From NCBI GenBank assembly GCA_964059195.1, contig CAXKWD010000004.1:115709938-115773937 (forward strand): a DNA stretch of 64,000 nt, given 5' to 3'. The stretch comes from Ectobius pallidus (lineage: Eukaryota; Arthropoda; Insecta; Blattodea; Ectobiidae). Shown here in pieces: positions 47,047-57,024 of the stretch. Each line of letters opens with the position of its first letter. Within the stretch, counting starts at the first letter, position 1. The translations under genes were made by a program, and so were the position numbers. The notes beneath the pieces are model-generated. The model ran no database searches. It saw only the letters and a program-made list of their open reading frames with translations, and was not told the DNA's origin.

Positions 47047-50000
47047 CTAGTTCTGTTCAGTGGGCAATAATTCCTTAATAAGCGCAGATTTGAAAGAGTG
47101 TACACTCCGACTACCCCTAATATCTTGTGACAAGGAATTCCAAGAACGGGCTGTGGCTATGGTGAATGAATGAGAGTATGAGGTTGTATGATGACTAGGA
47201 ATTGATAACAGAGAGTTGTGCTGCGAGCGTGTACCATGATTATGGTAGGAGGATAGAAATGTAAATCGGGGAGCCAAGTAAAGAGGTATGGAAAACTTAA
47301 GAATTTGGTATAATAAGCACAGAGAGTGGACCAAACGTCTATTTTGCAAACGAAGCCAAGACAGATGCTTGAAATATTTTGAGACATGATCGTGGAAACG
47401 AATGTTAAAGATAAAACGAACACAAGTATTATGAACACGCTGAAGTTTCTGTGACAATTCAACACTCAGATCTCCATACAAGATGTCGCAGTAGTCGAAA
47501 TAAGGCATCACTAGGGTCTGTATGAGGGTTTGCTTTATTCTAGTAGGAAGGAAGTTTTTCAGTCGTTTTAGAGCATGCATGATAGAGAAAGCCTTTTTAC
47601 ATATATGCTTGATTTGGGAATTCCAATTCATGTTTGAGTCGAGATAGATACCTAGATTTTTTACTGTTTCTGTGTACGGGATAATAGTGTTGTTCAGTGT
47701 CACTGGTAGCAATGTAGCCTTGTTGATGGATGACACGAGTCTTTGCTGTCCTAATACAATAACTTGGGTTTTGCTTGGGTTAAGTTGTAAGCCAAATTTG
47801 TGTGCCCAGTTACCGATTGATTGTAGATCTTCGTTAAGGAATGTTAAAGAGTCATTAATTGCATCGGGAGGTGAGTGAATATAGATCTGAAGGTCATCTG
47901 CGTACAGGTGGTGTTGGGAGTGTCTTATGTGACTAGATATATCATTTATGAATACGGAGAATAAGAGAGGCCCTAATACAGACCCCTGGGGAACGCCTGC
48001 CTTCACACATCGCCACGATGAAGAGCGCTTGTTATCAGTAACACATTGCTGATGACCGCGAAGGTAGGATTCCATCCATTTGATTGCAGTGTCAGACAGA
48101 TACAAAGATTTCAACTTTGCAATAAGAATGTCAGTATCGACTGTGTCAAATGCACGGGAAAAGTCAAGAAGGGATAATATAGTCAACTCACGTCTGTCCA
48201 TGGCCTCACGAGTATCTTCAACGATTTTAAGGAGTGCAGTAGAGGTACTGTGGTAAGTCCTAAAGCCAGACTGGAGTGGATCGAGCAAGTTGTAAGTATG
48301 TAAATAGTCAGTAAGTTGTTTGTGAACAATACGTTCTAGTGCTTTAGATAAAGTAAGTAAAATACTAATAGGTCTGTAGTCTGTAGGGGTGCTTGGCCGA
48401 TTTACTTTAGCAATAGGTCGAACGAGTGCATGTTTCCATTGTTGAGGAAATGTGGATGTAACAAGTGAAGCGTTAAATATGTGAAGGATGATATCTATGA
48501 TTCTGTTTAGCATTCTTATACTTATTCTGTCAATGCCCTGTGAATTAGTTTTTACCCGTTGAAGAGCTTTCTTTACTTGCATGGGAGATACGTGAGAGAA
48601 ATAGAATTTTTCACGATCTGGTGTAGGTAAGGTTGTCAGTTCAGCAATAGCTTGTCGTTTAGTTGCATTGTCTAAGGTTCTGATAGGCACTGACGTAAAA
48701 TGCTCGTTCAGTTCGTCGAGAGATAAATTGTCAAAAGAACAGTCAGTTTTTTGTTTACATAGTCCCATTGTACGTAAGTTTTTCCATACGTCATAAGTCG
48801 TCATAGTTGGCACAACAAGTTTGTGTCCATGTTGTATTTTAGCATTACGTATCATTTGGGTCGTCTTATTTCTGAAACGCTTATAGTGTTGCCAGTTTTC
48901 ATCACATTTATTGTGTTTATATTTACGATATGCCGCGTCTCTCCTTGTCATATATTCACGTATTTCTTCAGTCATCCATGGTGCAGGGGGACGGGTTACT
49001 CGTTTAGTCTGTAACGGTGCGTGTTTGTCATATAGCTGTATTATCAGGTCATTGAGAGCTTGTACTTTTTCGTCAACAGTGCGCAGATTCCATATGGAGT
49101 GCCAAGGCAGTTGCAGGGCGTCTTCAGTCAGTTGTAGTTCGTCTATATTTTTAATGTCTCTGTATGTAATGAATTTGGATTCGCGTTTCGGGCACTGCAG
49201 CGAGTATTCGACGTAAATTAGGTCATGTGCTGAAATTCCAGGCACAGGTAGTTGTCCATGCGTTATAACTCTATGTGTTTGTGAGATCACTATTAAGTCA
49301 AGTAGAGTGTCTGTAGTGCCAGTGTGGTGTGTCGGTTGAAGAGGCAGAATGGTCATATTGCAGGATTGGAATATAGAATTTAGCTTCAATACATCTGTTG
49401 AGTTAGCCTTAATAAGATCTGTATTGATATCACCTAGGAAGAGTGTGTGCTCATAATAGGGGGTTAAGTCAATCAATGCATTTTCTAGATCTGAAAGGTA
49501 ACCGACTCTGGGTGGTCTATAAACTATGCAAATAAGACATTTTTGTGTACCAGCGGATATTTCAATAAACAAGAATTCGGGACGGGCTGAATATTGAGAG
49601 GCAGACTGCGATACAATTTTAGGCTGGAGGTCACTTCTTATGTAAGCAGCGACCCCACCTCCCCCTTTCCCTATTCTGTCATTACGGAGGAGAGAATAAG
49701 AATGCAATTCAACAAGTGAAGAAGGGAGGGACGGTTTAAGCCAGGATTCAGACAACAGAATACAGTGGAGATTTAGAGAAGAGACGATGTTGTGCAGTTC
49801 TTGGAAATGGGCAATAAGACTTTGAGCATTAACGTGAGCAACCTTTAGGGTGGTGGAGCTACCTGAGAAAGACGACTTCAACAGATCGGCGGTGGAAGGG
49901 GGTAGGAGTGAGAGACGATGACTGCTTTCCTTTTCGGAGCTTTGTGTCCCGTTAGGTGCAAGGGGGTAGAGAGAGAAAGGGTTACTGGACTCATTATCAC

Positions 50001-50079
50001 AGTGAGGGGCAGTCGGGGAAACATTTCTAGAATTATTTACGTCAATATTGTAAACTAAAAATTCAATCAAAAGAAACAA
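47047..50079 (-). CDS. LINE ORF2: endonuclease-reverse transcriptase (1010 aa)
   Basis: This ORF makes the nick and copies the LINE RNA at the target (target-primed reverse transcription) in the nucleus. After a variable N-terminus of about 75 residues comes an APE-type endonuclease, about residues 78-295: HVNAQSL (82-88), SESW (110-113), GDIN (216-219) and a terminal ISAHD (282-286) where most relatives have S-D-H. The reverse transcriptase spans about 500-770: TDYRPISIL (566-574), LLDFSRAFD (637-645), GVPQGSVLGPLLF (695-707), YADD (726-729). No RNase H follows, which fits the CR1/L2/Daphne group. The frame is unbroken. ORF1 ends 215 nt upstream. The Ala in ISAHD may be normal for this subfamily or may lower endonuclease activity. 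Confidence 0.93.
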   Translation of the reverse strand: MFLLIEFLVYNIDVNNSRNVSPTAPHCDNESSNPFSLYPLAPNGTQSSEKESSHRLSLLPPSTADLLKSSFSGSSTTLKVAHVNAQSLIAHFQELHNIVSSLNLHCILLSESWLKPSLPSSLVELHSYSLLRNDRIGKGGGGVAAYIRSDLQPKIVSQSASQYSARPEFLFIEISAGTQKCLICIVYRPPRVGYLSDLENALIDLTPYYEHTLFLGDINTDLIKANSTDVLKLNSIFQSCNMTILPLQPTHHTGTTDTLLDLIVISQTHRVITHGQLPVPGISAHDLIYVEYSLQCPKRESKFITYRDIKNIDELQLTEDALQLPWHSIWNLRTVDEKVQALNDLIIQLYDKHAPLQTKRVTRPPAPWMTEEIREYMTRRDAAYRKYKHNKCDENWQHYKRFRNKTTQMIRNAKIQHGHKLVVPTMTTYDVWKNLRTMGLCKQKTDCSFDNLSLDELNEHFTSVPIRTLDNATKRQAIAELTTLPTPDREKFYFSHVSPMQVKKALQRVKTNSQGIDRISIRMLNRIIDIILHIFNASLVTSTFPQQWKHALVRPIAKVNRPSTPTDYRPISILLTLSKALERIVHKQLTDYLHTYNLLDPLQSGFRTYHSTSTALLKIVEDTREAMDRRELTILSLLDFSRAFDTVDTDILIAKLKSLYLSDTAIKWMESYLRGHQQCVTDNKRSSSWRCVKAGVPQGSVLGPLLFSVFINDISSHIRHSQHHLYADDLQIYIHSPPDAINDSLTFLNEDLQSIGNWAHKFGLQLNPSKTQVIVLGQQRLVSSINKATLLPVTLNNTIIPYTETVKNLGIYLDSNMNWNSQIKHICKKAFSIMHALKRLKNFLPTRIKQTLIQTLVMPYFDYCDILYGDLSVELSQKLQRVHNTCVRFIFNIRFHDHVSKYFKHLSWLRLQNRRLVHSLCLLYQILKFSIPLYLAPRFTFLSSYHNHGTRSQHNSLLSIPSHHTTSYSHSFTIATARSWNSLSQDIRGSRSVHSFKSALIKELLPTEQN

Positions 50080-50294
50080 GTTTAGAAATAATATTCGATA
50101 TTGAAATACTCGACACTACGTTTACTAAAATAATGATTTAATTATTGTAATGTGATGTAATTAGCAGATTTGAATTTTTCTAAAGAGTTAATGAAAATAA
50201 AAATAAACCAATGAAAATTATAAACTAAAAAGAAACTAAGGATAACGTGAATAAATATAGAACAGAACTAGACCTTAAGTGTCATCGCCTGGCA

Positions 50295-50948
50295 TCACAT
50301 GTTGTTTAGATCAGTCATTCTTGTCAGTCTTCTTTTGGTGCCCTCGTGGTTGACAATAACGACCCCGTCCATCGTCCAGACATTATGAAGCCCAAATCTG
50401 GATATGGATTCTCGCAGGAGAGCATGCCTAGCCTTAGTGAGGTCATCTCTAATTGTAATTCCACTCGATTTAAGTCTGCGTTTATTCATGTACATCTCAC
50501 TCCTTTTGCGGTAGCTCACAAATTTTACGATGATGGGCCGGGGCTTCTCAGTGTCGCGCCTTCCCACCCTGTGGCTCCGGTCGATGTCGTTGACATCCAG
50601 CTGCACACCGATCTTGCGGGCCACCTCAGTTGCGATCTTATCGGTGTCTTCTGCTTCCTCCTCTTTCACACCAAATATGCGTATGCATTGGCGCCGTTGA
50701 TATTGCTCTAAATCATCGATGCGGTTTTCCAATGCTACGATTTTTTCATCTTTCTGTTGGAGAGCGCACTTCAGTTCTTTTATCACCGTATTGTTTTTTT
50801 CTATGGTGGCTTGCAGGTCCGCCATGAGAGTTTGCTTTACCAGCTGCACGAGAACCTGCAACGAGTTGGCGTCCTGCAGTGCTTCCTTAACAACTCGCTG
50901 CACAGTTTCTTGAATTTCTTCAATTTTCTCGCTCTTCTTTGGTGGCAT
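50295..50948 (-). CDS. LINE ORF1: coiled-coil RNA-binding protein (217 aa)
   Basis: ORF1 products bind LINE RNA and act as chaperones in the ribonucleoprotein. The N-terminal half is a long charged helix with heptad-like spacing (about residues 5-90, ending LENRIDDLEQYQRR). It is followed by IRIFGVKE (about 93-100), a DIDRSHRVGR motif (about 121-130) and a basic RRM-like C-terminal half, as in ORF1 of L1/CR1-group elements. The start at 50948 follows directly after a short 5' UTR and precedes a MPPKK start. There is no stop. It sits immediately upstream of ORF2 on the same strand. Confidence 0.85.
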   Translation of the reverse strand: MPPKKSEKIEEIQETVQRVVKEALQDANSLQVLVQLVKQTLMADLQATIEKNNTVIKELKCALQQKDEKIVALENRIDDLEQYQRRQCIRIFGVKEEEAEDTDKIATEVARKIGVQLDVNDIDRSHRVGRRDTEKPRPIIVKFVSYRKRSEMYMNKRRLKSSGITIRDDLTKARHALLRESISRFGLHNVWTMDGVVIVNHEGTKRRLTRMTDLNNM

Positions 50949-51091
50949 GGTGAGAAATTATTGTTCAGTATACGTGGTATCACTTAGGCAATCACACAGC
51001 ACTTTTACACTTGATCTCAACGCTTTTGAACACCTATTTTTTAAATATTGTCAGGAGCGATGTAATAGCCAACTATTCTCTATCCGCCATC

Positions 51092-51145
51092 TAAGTATAC
51101 GTAGATACGTACATATATACAAACATACATACATACATACACATT
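51092..51145. repeat. TACA/TACG microsatellite at the 5' flank of the LINE
   Basis: GTATACGTAGATACGTACAT followed by (TACA)n. It mirrors the TACG-rich tract on the other side of the LINE, so the LINE seems to have entered a simple-sequence tract. Confidence 0.75.
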
Positions 51146-52998
51146 TTCGATTTTATATGTTAGATTATTATTAACATAAGTTTAAATAAATAAATTACAT
51201 TTGTTTAACATTTAGAAACTCAAAATACTGCTTTGAATAACATCATTTAATTGAATCTTTATTGTCCTTTTAATATAATGTTTTATTTAGTCTGCACTGC
51301 TCTGCTTGGTACAATATTCAAAATAGAGTCCGATCCATAAGTCAGGAAGTTGGATAAGACATCGTTATTGTTATTAAGCTTATTCCTGAATAAACTCACT
51401 GCCCCCGGGAGCTAGAAGGGGGGGGGGGAAATGCGGTTAACCTCCACTGAGAGCGACATAATCTGAGTGCCCGCCCCGCAGTGTGGGCAGATATGTTCAA
51501 TTACATTTGCCGATGACTAATGAGACCCCATGGCTACCCCAATCCGAACAGCACATTTGTTATCAATCATTTCTGTCTGCCAGTTGCCTTACCGAATGCA
51601 CGAATGTAGCAACAGTTCTCCTTATTAGCCCCTCTTTAATGTTTATCTGTTATAAGTAAATTTCAATACAACAGAACCACGATTATCTAAATCTGGAGTA
51701 ACCTGAGGGATACAGATCATAATCACATACTTAATAGAAATCGTAGTTAAAAACGCATACATTTTGTAGAACTAAACCGCACAGAGTTTGGCCCAAAAAT
51801 CCAACATTTCAATACTTCCTACAAACAAAATATAACATTATGAGAATTAACAGTGCACTGTGGAAGTTAATAAAATTGTGGTATGACGGAAAATGTTTTT
51901 CGGCCCAGCATTTTTACCTTCCATGAAGTCTTTGACGCTTTTATAGAACTTCTATAAGCCCATGAAATTATTGTTTTTGTTTCAGTGATTAGCCTGTATT
52001 TTAGATAATTATATAAATGATGAAAGTACATTTATTCCAATAACAAGGGCTCAACCACCAGAGGAGGTACAGTCGAGTGCATGGAAACTTTCCGATGCTT
52101 GTGGTTTCTTCTATTGCTTTTCTTTATTTCAATTTGGCATGGAATCTTCTTATCATCTGTGTTCCAAACCTGAGCGAGTCAGTCTCTTTATTTGTTTGAT
52201 GTCAAGTCCGAACACACGCATTAGCCTATGAACAACGCTCAGGTCTAGGTGAGCGGTGAACTGGGGTGGAGAATGGGAACATTTACTAGAATCCGTGCCT
52301 CACAACGGATGTCTACACTAGCCTCTGAATGAGTCTGACTCATATAGATTTGATGTCAAAAGTATGGCATTCAAATATTAATCTGTAAACAGGTTTCAGG
52401 TCCAACGAGAGGAATAAGACAATTAAGTGGAGGGTTCGCCTCTGCTGCGTATCCTCCAATGCGAAAAAAGGTTATACGTAGGGGTGAGGAGTGGGCTTGG
52501 CAATTTAACTCTCAATTTTATCCATCGAGTCCTTCTGTATTTATGGGAACACATGTATTAAACCAAATACAGACAGAAACAGAACGTAAAATGAAGACAT
52601 TGCATCGACGAAGGAATGTCGAACGAAGACTTCAAAGGGAATAATTAAGAATTTTTTATGCAGACATATTCATCTTACATGCATAAGGCGATTTCTCTTA
52701 TGAAGTTCTTAAAATTTGTCAGGAGCAGGGTCCAGTGTTAGGTAACTACTGTTAATTTTGTTGTGCCGGTTTTGGCCTTACAGTTAGCTTACTGCTACAA
52801 ACTATGCAGCTTTAAGATATTTACCACGAGAAATATATCAAGAGTGTGCGGTTTCGTTCTGCTCAGAACTAGAGATTTGTATTACTTGAGGTATAAATAC
52901 ATTAAAGTAATGTGTGTTATGTATGTATTATGTATGCGTTTGTTTACTACAATTAAGATCCAACATTGTAGTAGTTTTCCAGTAAAATACATTGATAT

Positions 52999-53000
<2 letters not shown>
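51146..53000. other. AT-rich intergenic DNA
   Basis: It contains a run of twelve G near 51418-51429. No gene or element identified; a 61-codon Arg-rich frame at 52459-52644 has no known motif. Confidence 0.5.
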
Positions 53001-53045
<45 letters not shown>

Positions 53046-53058
53046 TGATGATGATGAT
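53001..53058. repeat. (AAT)n-(ATG)n microsatellite
   Basis: An AAT triplet run passes into ATG triplets. Confidence 0.95.
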
Positions 53059-53292
53059 GCACAAACATAATAATAAAACCTGAACATAATAATAAAATAT
53101 ACTGAAAAATATTTACATAGTACCTTCGAATAAATAACCGAAACTCCAAGTAATTACTAATATTTCCCCTTAATCTATTCTGCGTGTTAGGATCGCCATC
53201 AAAGTCTGTTGCAAGTAAATGAATCCATGCATGTATAAAATAGTATTTCCATAAGTCTGTTATTTGTTTTTTACTCCTTATTTTAAATGTAT

Positions 53293-54232
53293 TGTAACAA
53301 GGGCTCGTCGGGGTTCAAAATGAGAACACCGAGTTTATAATTGAAGGATGGAGGTTTCTTTATTTCCTACAACAATTGTCGATACAGCCAGAAAACTCCA
53401 GACTACTTGCCAGTTCACTGTCCTGTTCAGTGCTCACCCTCACTGTGCTCAGTCCTAATTACAGCACTGTTCCAGTCCAATCCAGATCATCCCACGTCGC
53501 GCCGGTCAACTCCACAGTCCTCGCTGCCGCTGTGCGATCCACCCGTCGCGCCGAGTTCCCCGGGACGGCACTGCCTCAGCCCAGATCAGCTCACCAGCTC
53601 TTCCGTTCACCCTTCCCTCCGGTCACTAGTTCCCCGTTGACTAGCTATTCCGCTCTCGGGTCCCTCCGGTCACTGGCTCCTCAGCTTCCCAAGACACACT
53701 CACTTGAGGCCGCGCTGATCAGTCCTCTCCGTCCAACTCACCCTCTGACGCTGACGCTCGCCGCTACTCACGGACTGCCTCTCTGACTGTTCCCTCGTTG
53801 ACCCTCCGGCTCTTCACGGACTGCCTCTCCTCTGATGTACTGACTCTTCACTGTACTGAACTCTCCTTGACTGACTCGGCTCGGCTGCTCGCACTCCTTA
53901 TATAGCCTTAACGAAAGTTCCAGAGTCGAGATCTGGAAAGCTCCGCCCGCGCATGGTCTAGAATGTCCGCGCGGTGCGCCGTCAAGCCCTTAGCGCGTGG
54001 CTCCACCTCTGGCCCCTCCCACGAGCGCGCGCCGTCACTCACCGCGCCGTGCCAGGGAGTAGGCCGCACCCGTCGGCACGCGGCTCCAATAGCCGTGCTG
54101 CCGTCACGCCCACTGGCGCTCGTCTGCCGTCCATCCACTAGGGGAGCGCGATCCTTCTAGACTCCGTCGTTCTAGTTCTTTCTGGCTTACTCCTCCTTCT
54201 ATCAGGCTCTAGGCTTTTCTGGCTTTGTCACA
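53293..54232 (-). mobile_element. Solo LTR (940 bp), minus orientation
   Basis: The ends are TGTAACAAGG...CTTTGTCACA, an imperfect inverted repeat of TGT-ACAA. GTAT flanks both sides (53289-53292, 54233-54236), a 4-bp target duplication. Read on the minus strand the element has a TATATAA box (plus-strand TTATATA at 53898-53904) and, about 540 bp downstream, an AATAAA (near 53354), the order of U3, R and U5. It is GC-rich. The plus-strand frames of 99 and 136 codons inside it run against this orientation and show no motif. It is best explained by recombination between the two LTRs of a former element. Confidence 0.82.
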
Positions 54233-54236
54233 GTAT

Positions 54237-54960
54237 GATTATCCCTTTCTATAGACCTAATAAGACTCTAACCCAATAGCTCTTCATGCTATGTCTCGTA
54301 ATTCTATTCATTTATTTTAGATTAACATAATGTTAAGTTAGTTACGTATGGAGAGTTCATTTTCTAGAATTATCATTACCGATAGGGTTTGAATGCTCAC
54401 ACCCTATTGGGCAGCGGTCAACCTGCAACCCTAGGCCCAATACACATTCCTTCGCTTAGTTCCCTTGTGATTTGTGAATATCTTAAGATCAAAGACAGGC
54501 GGGCATAATTTTGAATCTATTGTTTGCATGGTACGTTCATAATTCATTTCGAAAAAGAATATTTTAATGTTATTTATTTATTTATATAAATTTCAGCTTG
54601 AGTTTTGCTAGCTGCCGGACCGTGCTTTTCTCCCGTTAAAACCATTGTTTTCTTCATTTATCAAGAAATCTGAAACGGGCAGACCAGATTTCAGGAAATT
54701 TGAAGTTTCAAGTGTAACACTTGAAATTTTTATTGGCTTTTTTATCAAGATATTGCTATTAGAAGAATAAAAAATTGTTCAAGTGAGTTAAGAGTGACAG
54801 TATTATAAACGTGTGAACTTTTTCTTTGAGGAAGAACTTTTAGAAAATTCAAATTATGCAATAAATTGCAATGTTAAATGTGGTTATGTAGCTATGTTGG
54901 CAGAACTTGAGCTAAGGGATAACTAGCTAGTTGAACATTACTTGATATTGTAATAGGAGC
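54237..54960. other. AT-rich intergenic DNA, nothing recognised
   Basis: No frame, repeat or RNA was identified. Confidence 0.5.
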
Positions 54961-54964
54961 AAAA

Positions 54965-55075
54965 ATCCTGTGACAATGGATTGGATTCGGATTCGATCCC
55001 GCGGCCTTCGGTTCTCTGTGCCTATGTTTTCCCAACTGAACCACCCCAACTTCGATTCACGGCAGCACATGGAAT
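54965..55075 (-). mobile_element. tRNA-like SINE head, minus strand
   Basis: On the minus strand GGGGTGGTTCAGTTGGG (A-box-like, about 55035-55051) is followed 40-50 bases later by GCGGGATCGAATCC (B-box, about 54989-55002). Only the tRNA-related part is convincing. Confidence 0.55.
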
Positions 55076-55154
55076 CTCTTTCGAATGATTACCCTAAATT
55101 GTCAAATTCGATGATGGACATTTACGCCTTACACAGCACTATGTAGTATTTCCT

Positions 55155-55330
55155 ATCACTCGGTGGAGCATAGGGCATCAATGAGAAACCTCCATCTGAC
55201 TCGATTAGCAGCTGTTATTTTGGCTTCATTCCACGTTCTTCCTACGCTCTCCAACTCCTCTCTTACGGTTCTTCTCCATGACCCTCTTGGACGTCCTACT
55301 GATCGGGATCCCTGGGGGTTCCAGCTTGAC
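55155..55330 (-). pseudogene. LINE ORF2 C-terminal tail, minus strand
   Basis: The minus strand encodes GRPRGSWRRTVREELESVGR, then TWNEAKITAANRVRWRFLID and ALCS. This is the conserved tail after the reverse transcriptase in RTE- and CR1-like LINEs (GRPR-TWRR...W-EAK...RWR). The piece is about 46 codons long with an open frame. It is too short to fix the clade. The plus-strand frame over the same bases is spurious. Confidence 0.75.
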
Positions 55331-55454
55331 TTTCAATGGCCTCTCTTGGTTTCCTTAGAGAATGTCCTATCCACCTCCACTTACGCCTTCTGATTTGCAA
55401 ATCAATTGGTTCTACATTTGCCAGTACACAGCACTATGAGGCACAATAATTTAC

Positions 55455-55600
55455 TGTTTCCGTGACCCAGAGATATTCCATCTGGGGCCATGAGTTGAAC
55501 TCTGGCCACCTCAGTTGGGACAGGATTGATAAGGATAGCCAAAGGTCGCGGTTTCGAATCCCAGTGTTAGAGAAATTCTTTTTGATAATACATTTTCATA
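55455..55600 (+). mobile_element. tRNA-like SINE head, plus strand
   Basis: GGCCACCTCAGTTGGGACAG (A-box-like, about 55505-55524) and CGGTTTCGAATCCC (B-box, about 55549-55562) are spaced as in a tRNA gene, but the acceptor and anticodon stems do not form well and there is no terminator. A SINE relic is more likely than a tRNA gene. Confidence 0.55.
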
Positions 55601-56391
55601 CTTTCTGCTTACGTGTAATTGCAACACATCATGCAAAACATCACTAGCTCCTCTATAATATGGAAAGGGACTTTTGCCGGTTACAAATAAGTGGTCACAG
55701 GAGAGCTGGAATGGTAGAGGGAATAATTTCCACAGATAACAGAGTTTAACAGAGAGGAATACAAACATTGCGGTACCAACTTAAAGCCGTTTGCGTGCGA
55801 GCAATGAGTTGTTTTATTCCAGGGCGCATCCTGTGCGTGCCATCGAGTAATCAGTCACCACTTTCTTTGCGTTAGTGTACTCCACAATTATACACCAAAC
55901 CAAGCAATAATAGTTTATGCATACTATTTTCGAGAATACGGTATGATATTGAATTTGAAGTGAATTTTGTTATCTCACTTCTCTATCATTAGTAGACCTA
56001 ATAAAATACTATAACAACCTATGTTATAACTTCAAAGTTCAGTTGATTGTTACACTAGGACGTAGTAATACAATAGTGTACCGTACCCTCATACCGGTAA
56101 TAGACGATATTCTATTCTGTAGCACTTACGTTAAGGGTCTCCAGAAATGTATTGATAGACTGGATATTTATTACACACTAAACATCTGACTTCAGAAATT
56201 CTTGACTTTTTCTACGTTAACTATGTCCATTTGTGACATAGTGTTATGTTTTAGGTTCACACTCCGGCAAAGGTTTTATCTTTATGACAGCCCATAGCAC
56301 TTCTCTGAGACTTGTGGCAGAGTCGGCTAACTTGTGAGCTCGTATAGGACGTATTCAACGAAAAAAGCTGTAGATCTTAACACAGAAAGAA

Positions 56392-56638
56392 ACTTTAATC
56401 CTCTCAGAGCTGAATTTATAAACTAATATAAACAATAATGAAGTGAAATCATCAGTAGGGTCTACATTTGAAATCGATAAAGACATTTTTCAGTAGAATT
56501 ACTGGCCTCCATAAATGACAATTCTAACACGTATATAAAAATCCTCACTTTTATTTACCGCAATGCTCTATTATTCTTATATCTCTGCTTTTATAGAATT
56601 TTCTGAGGAGATAAACTTATTAAATAAACTCTTTAGGG
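56392..56638 (+). repeat. Old dispersed repeat family, copy 4, interrupted by the hAT element
   Basis: It has the best preserved run of the family: AATCCTCTCAGAGCTGAATT at the left and CTTATATCTCTGCTTTTATA at the right. The hAT insertion lies at its right side, so the family is older than the hAT element. Confidence 0.45.
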
Positions 56639-56654
56639 CAGGGGTGCTCAAACG

Positions 56655-56680
56655 GTCGATCGCGATCGACAAGTCGATCG
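56655..56680. promoter_or_regulatory. hAT subterminal GTCGATCG motif cluster (left)
   Basis: The palindrome GTCGATCGCGATCGAC (56655-56670) is followed by another GTCGATCG at 56673-56680. A further copy lies near the right end at 59105-59112. Repeated subterminal motifs are common transposase-binding sites in hAT elements; their role here is inferred. Confidence 0.5.
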
Positions 56681-56813
56681 CGAGTGCTTTTTGAGTAGAT
56701 CTCGAGAAGAAAAAAAATTTTAATAAGTAGGTAGGTAACTAATAAAATAACACTGCTTGCGGCAAAAGGTGGCTTTATCAAAGGAACGCGCGGCACTTGT
56801 CAAAGAAAAGCCG

Positions 56814-56857
56814 CGTTGTTTCTAGACTAGACAGTGGAGTCTAGTCTAGAAACAACG
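56814..56857. repeat. 19-bp perfect inverted repeat in the hAT 5' leader
   Basis: The arms 56814-56832 and 56839-56857 (CGTTGTTTCTAGACTAGAC and its complement) enclose AGTGGA. It lies upstream of the TATA-like box and could extrude as a cruciform. Function unknown. Confidence 0.85.
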
Positions 56858-56925
56858 AGAGACAGTACAGTCTAGTTTCGGGCGGCGCGTTTGACGGGAA
56901 CATTCGAGACTTTCGTTCACGCCGA

Positions 56926-56931
56926 TATAAA
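56926..56931 (+). promoter_or_regulatory. TATA-like box of the hAT transposase gene
   Basis: TATAAA about 95 bp before the ATG at 57025. Spacing to the start codon is reasonable; transcription start is not known. Confidence 0.4.
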
Positions 56932-57024
56932 TGTTGCGCCTGCAGGAATTGGAGTCATTCTGAATTGTAACTTGATGGCGATACTACGTCGATAAGTACA
57001 AAGTTTATTATTAAATAGTGGAAA

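Larger units (their letters stand above)
39121..51091 (-). mobile_element. CR1-group non-LTR retrotransposon (LINE), near full length, split by a transposon trimer
   Basis: On the minus strand the order is a short 5' UTR (about 51091-50949), ORF1, a 215-nt spacer, ORF2, and a 3' UTR that starts at 47046, is interrupted at 47005 by the 7.5-kb Harbinger-like array and resumes at 39478. The 3' end carries GAAGGCCTTATGGCCTTAAC (about 39165-39184), a hairpin-forming block, and stops in a (TAC)n tail at 39121-39141. Tails of short tandem repeats instead of poly(A) are usual in the CR1/L2 group. Both flanks are TACG/TACA-rich; ACGTAGAT occurs in each (39110-39117, 51099-51106), but an exact target duplication was not settled. 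The 5' boundary is approximate. Confidence 0.8.

Noticed and set aside
47157..50987. Frames of 60-120 codons on the plus strand across the LINE and a 102-codon minus-strand frame
   Set aside because: They are shadows of the two real LINE ORFs.
52459..52644. 61-codon Arg/Glu-rich frame
   Set aside because: Too short, no motif and isolated in AT-rich DNA.
53341..53786. Frames of 99 and 136 codons in GC-rich DNA
   Set aside because: They lie inside a solo LTR, run against its orientation, overlap in different frames and are rich in Ser/Pro as expected of GC-rich non-coding sequence.
55500..55570. Possible tRNA gene
   Set aside because: It has A- and B-box-like motifs, but stems fail and no T-run terminator follows closely; a SINE head explains it better.
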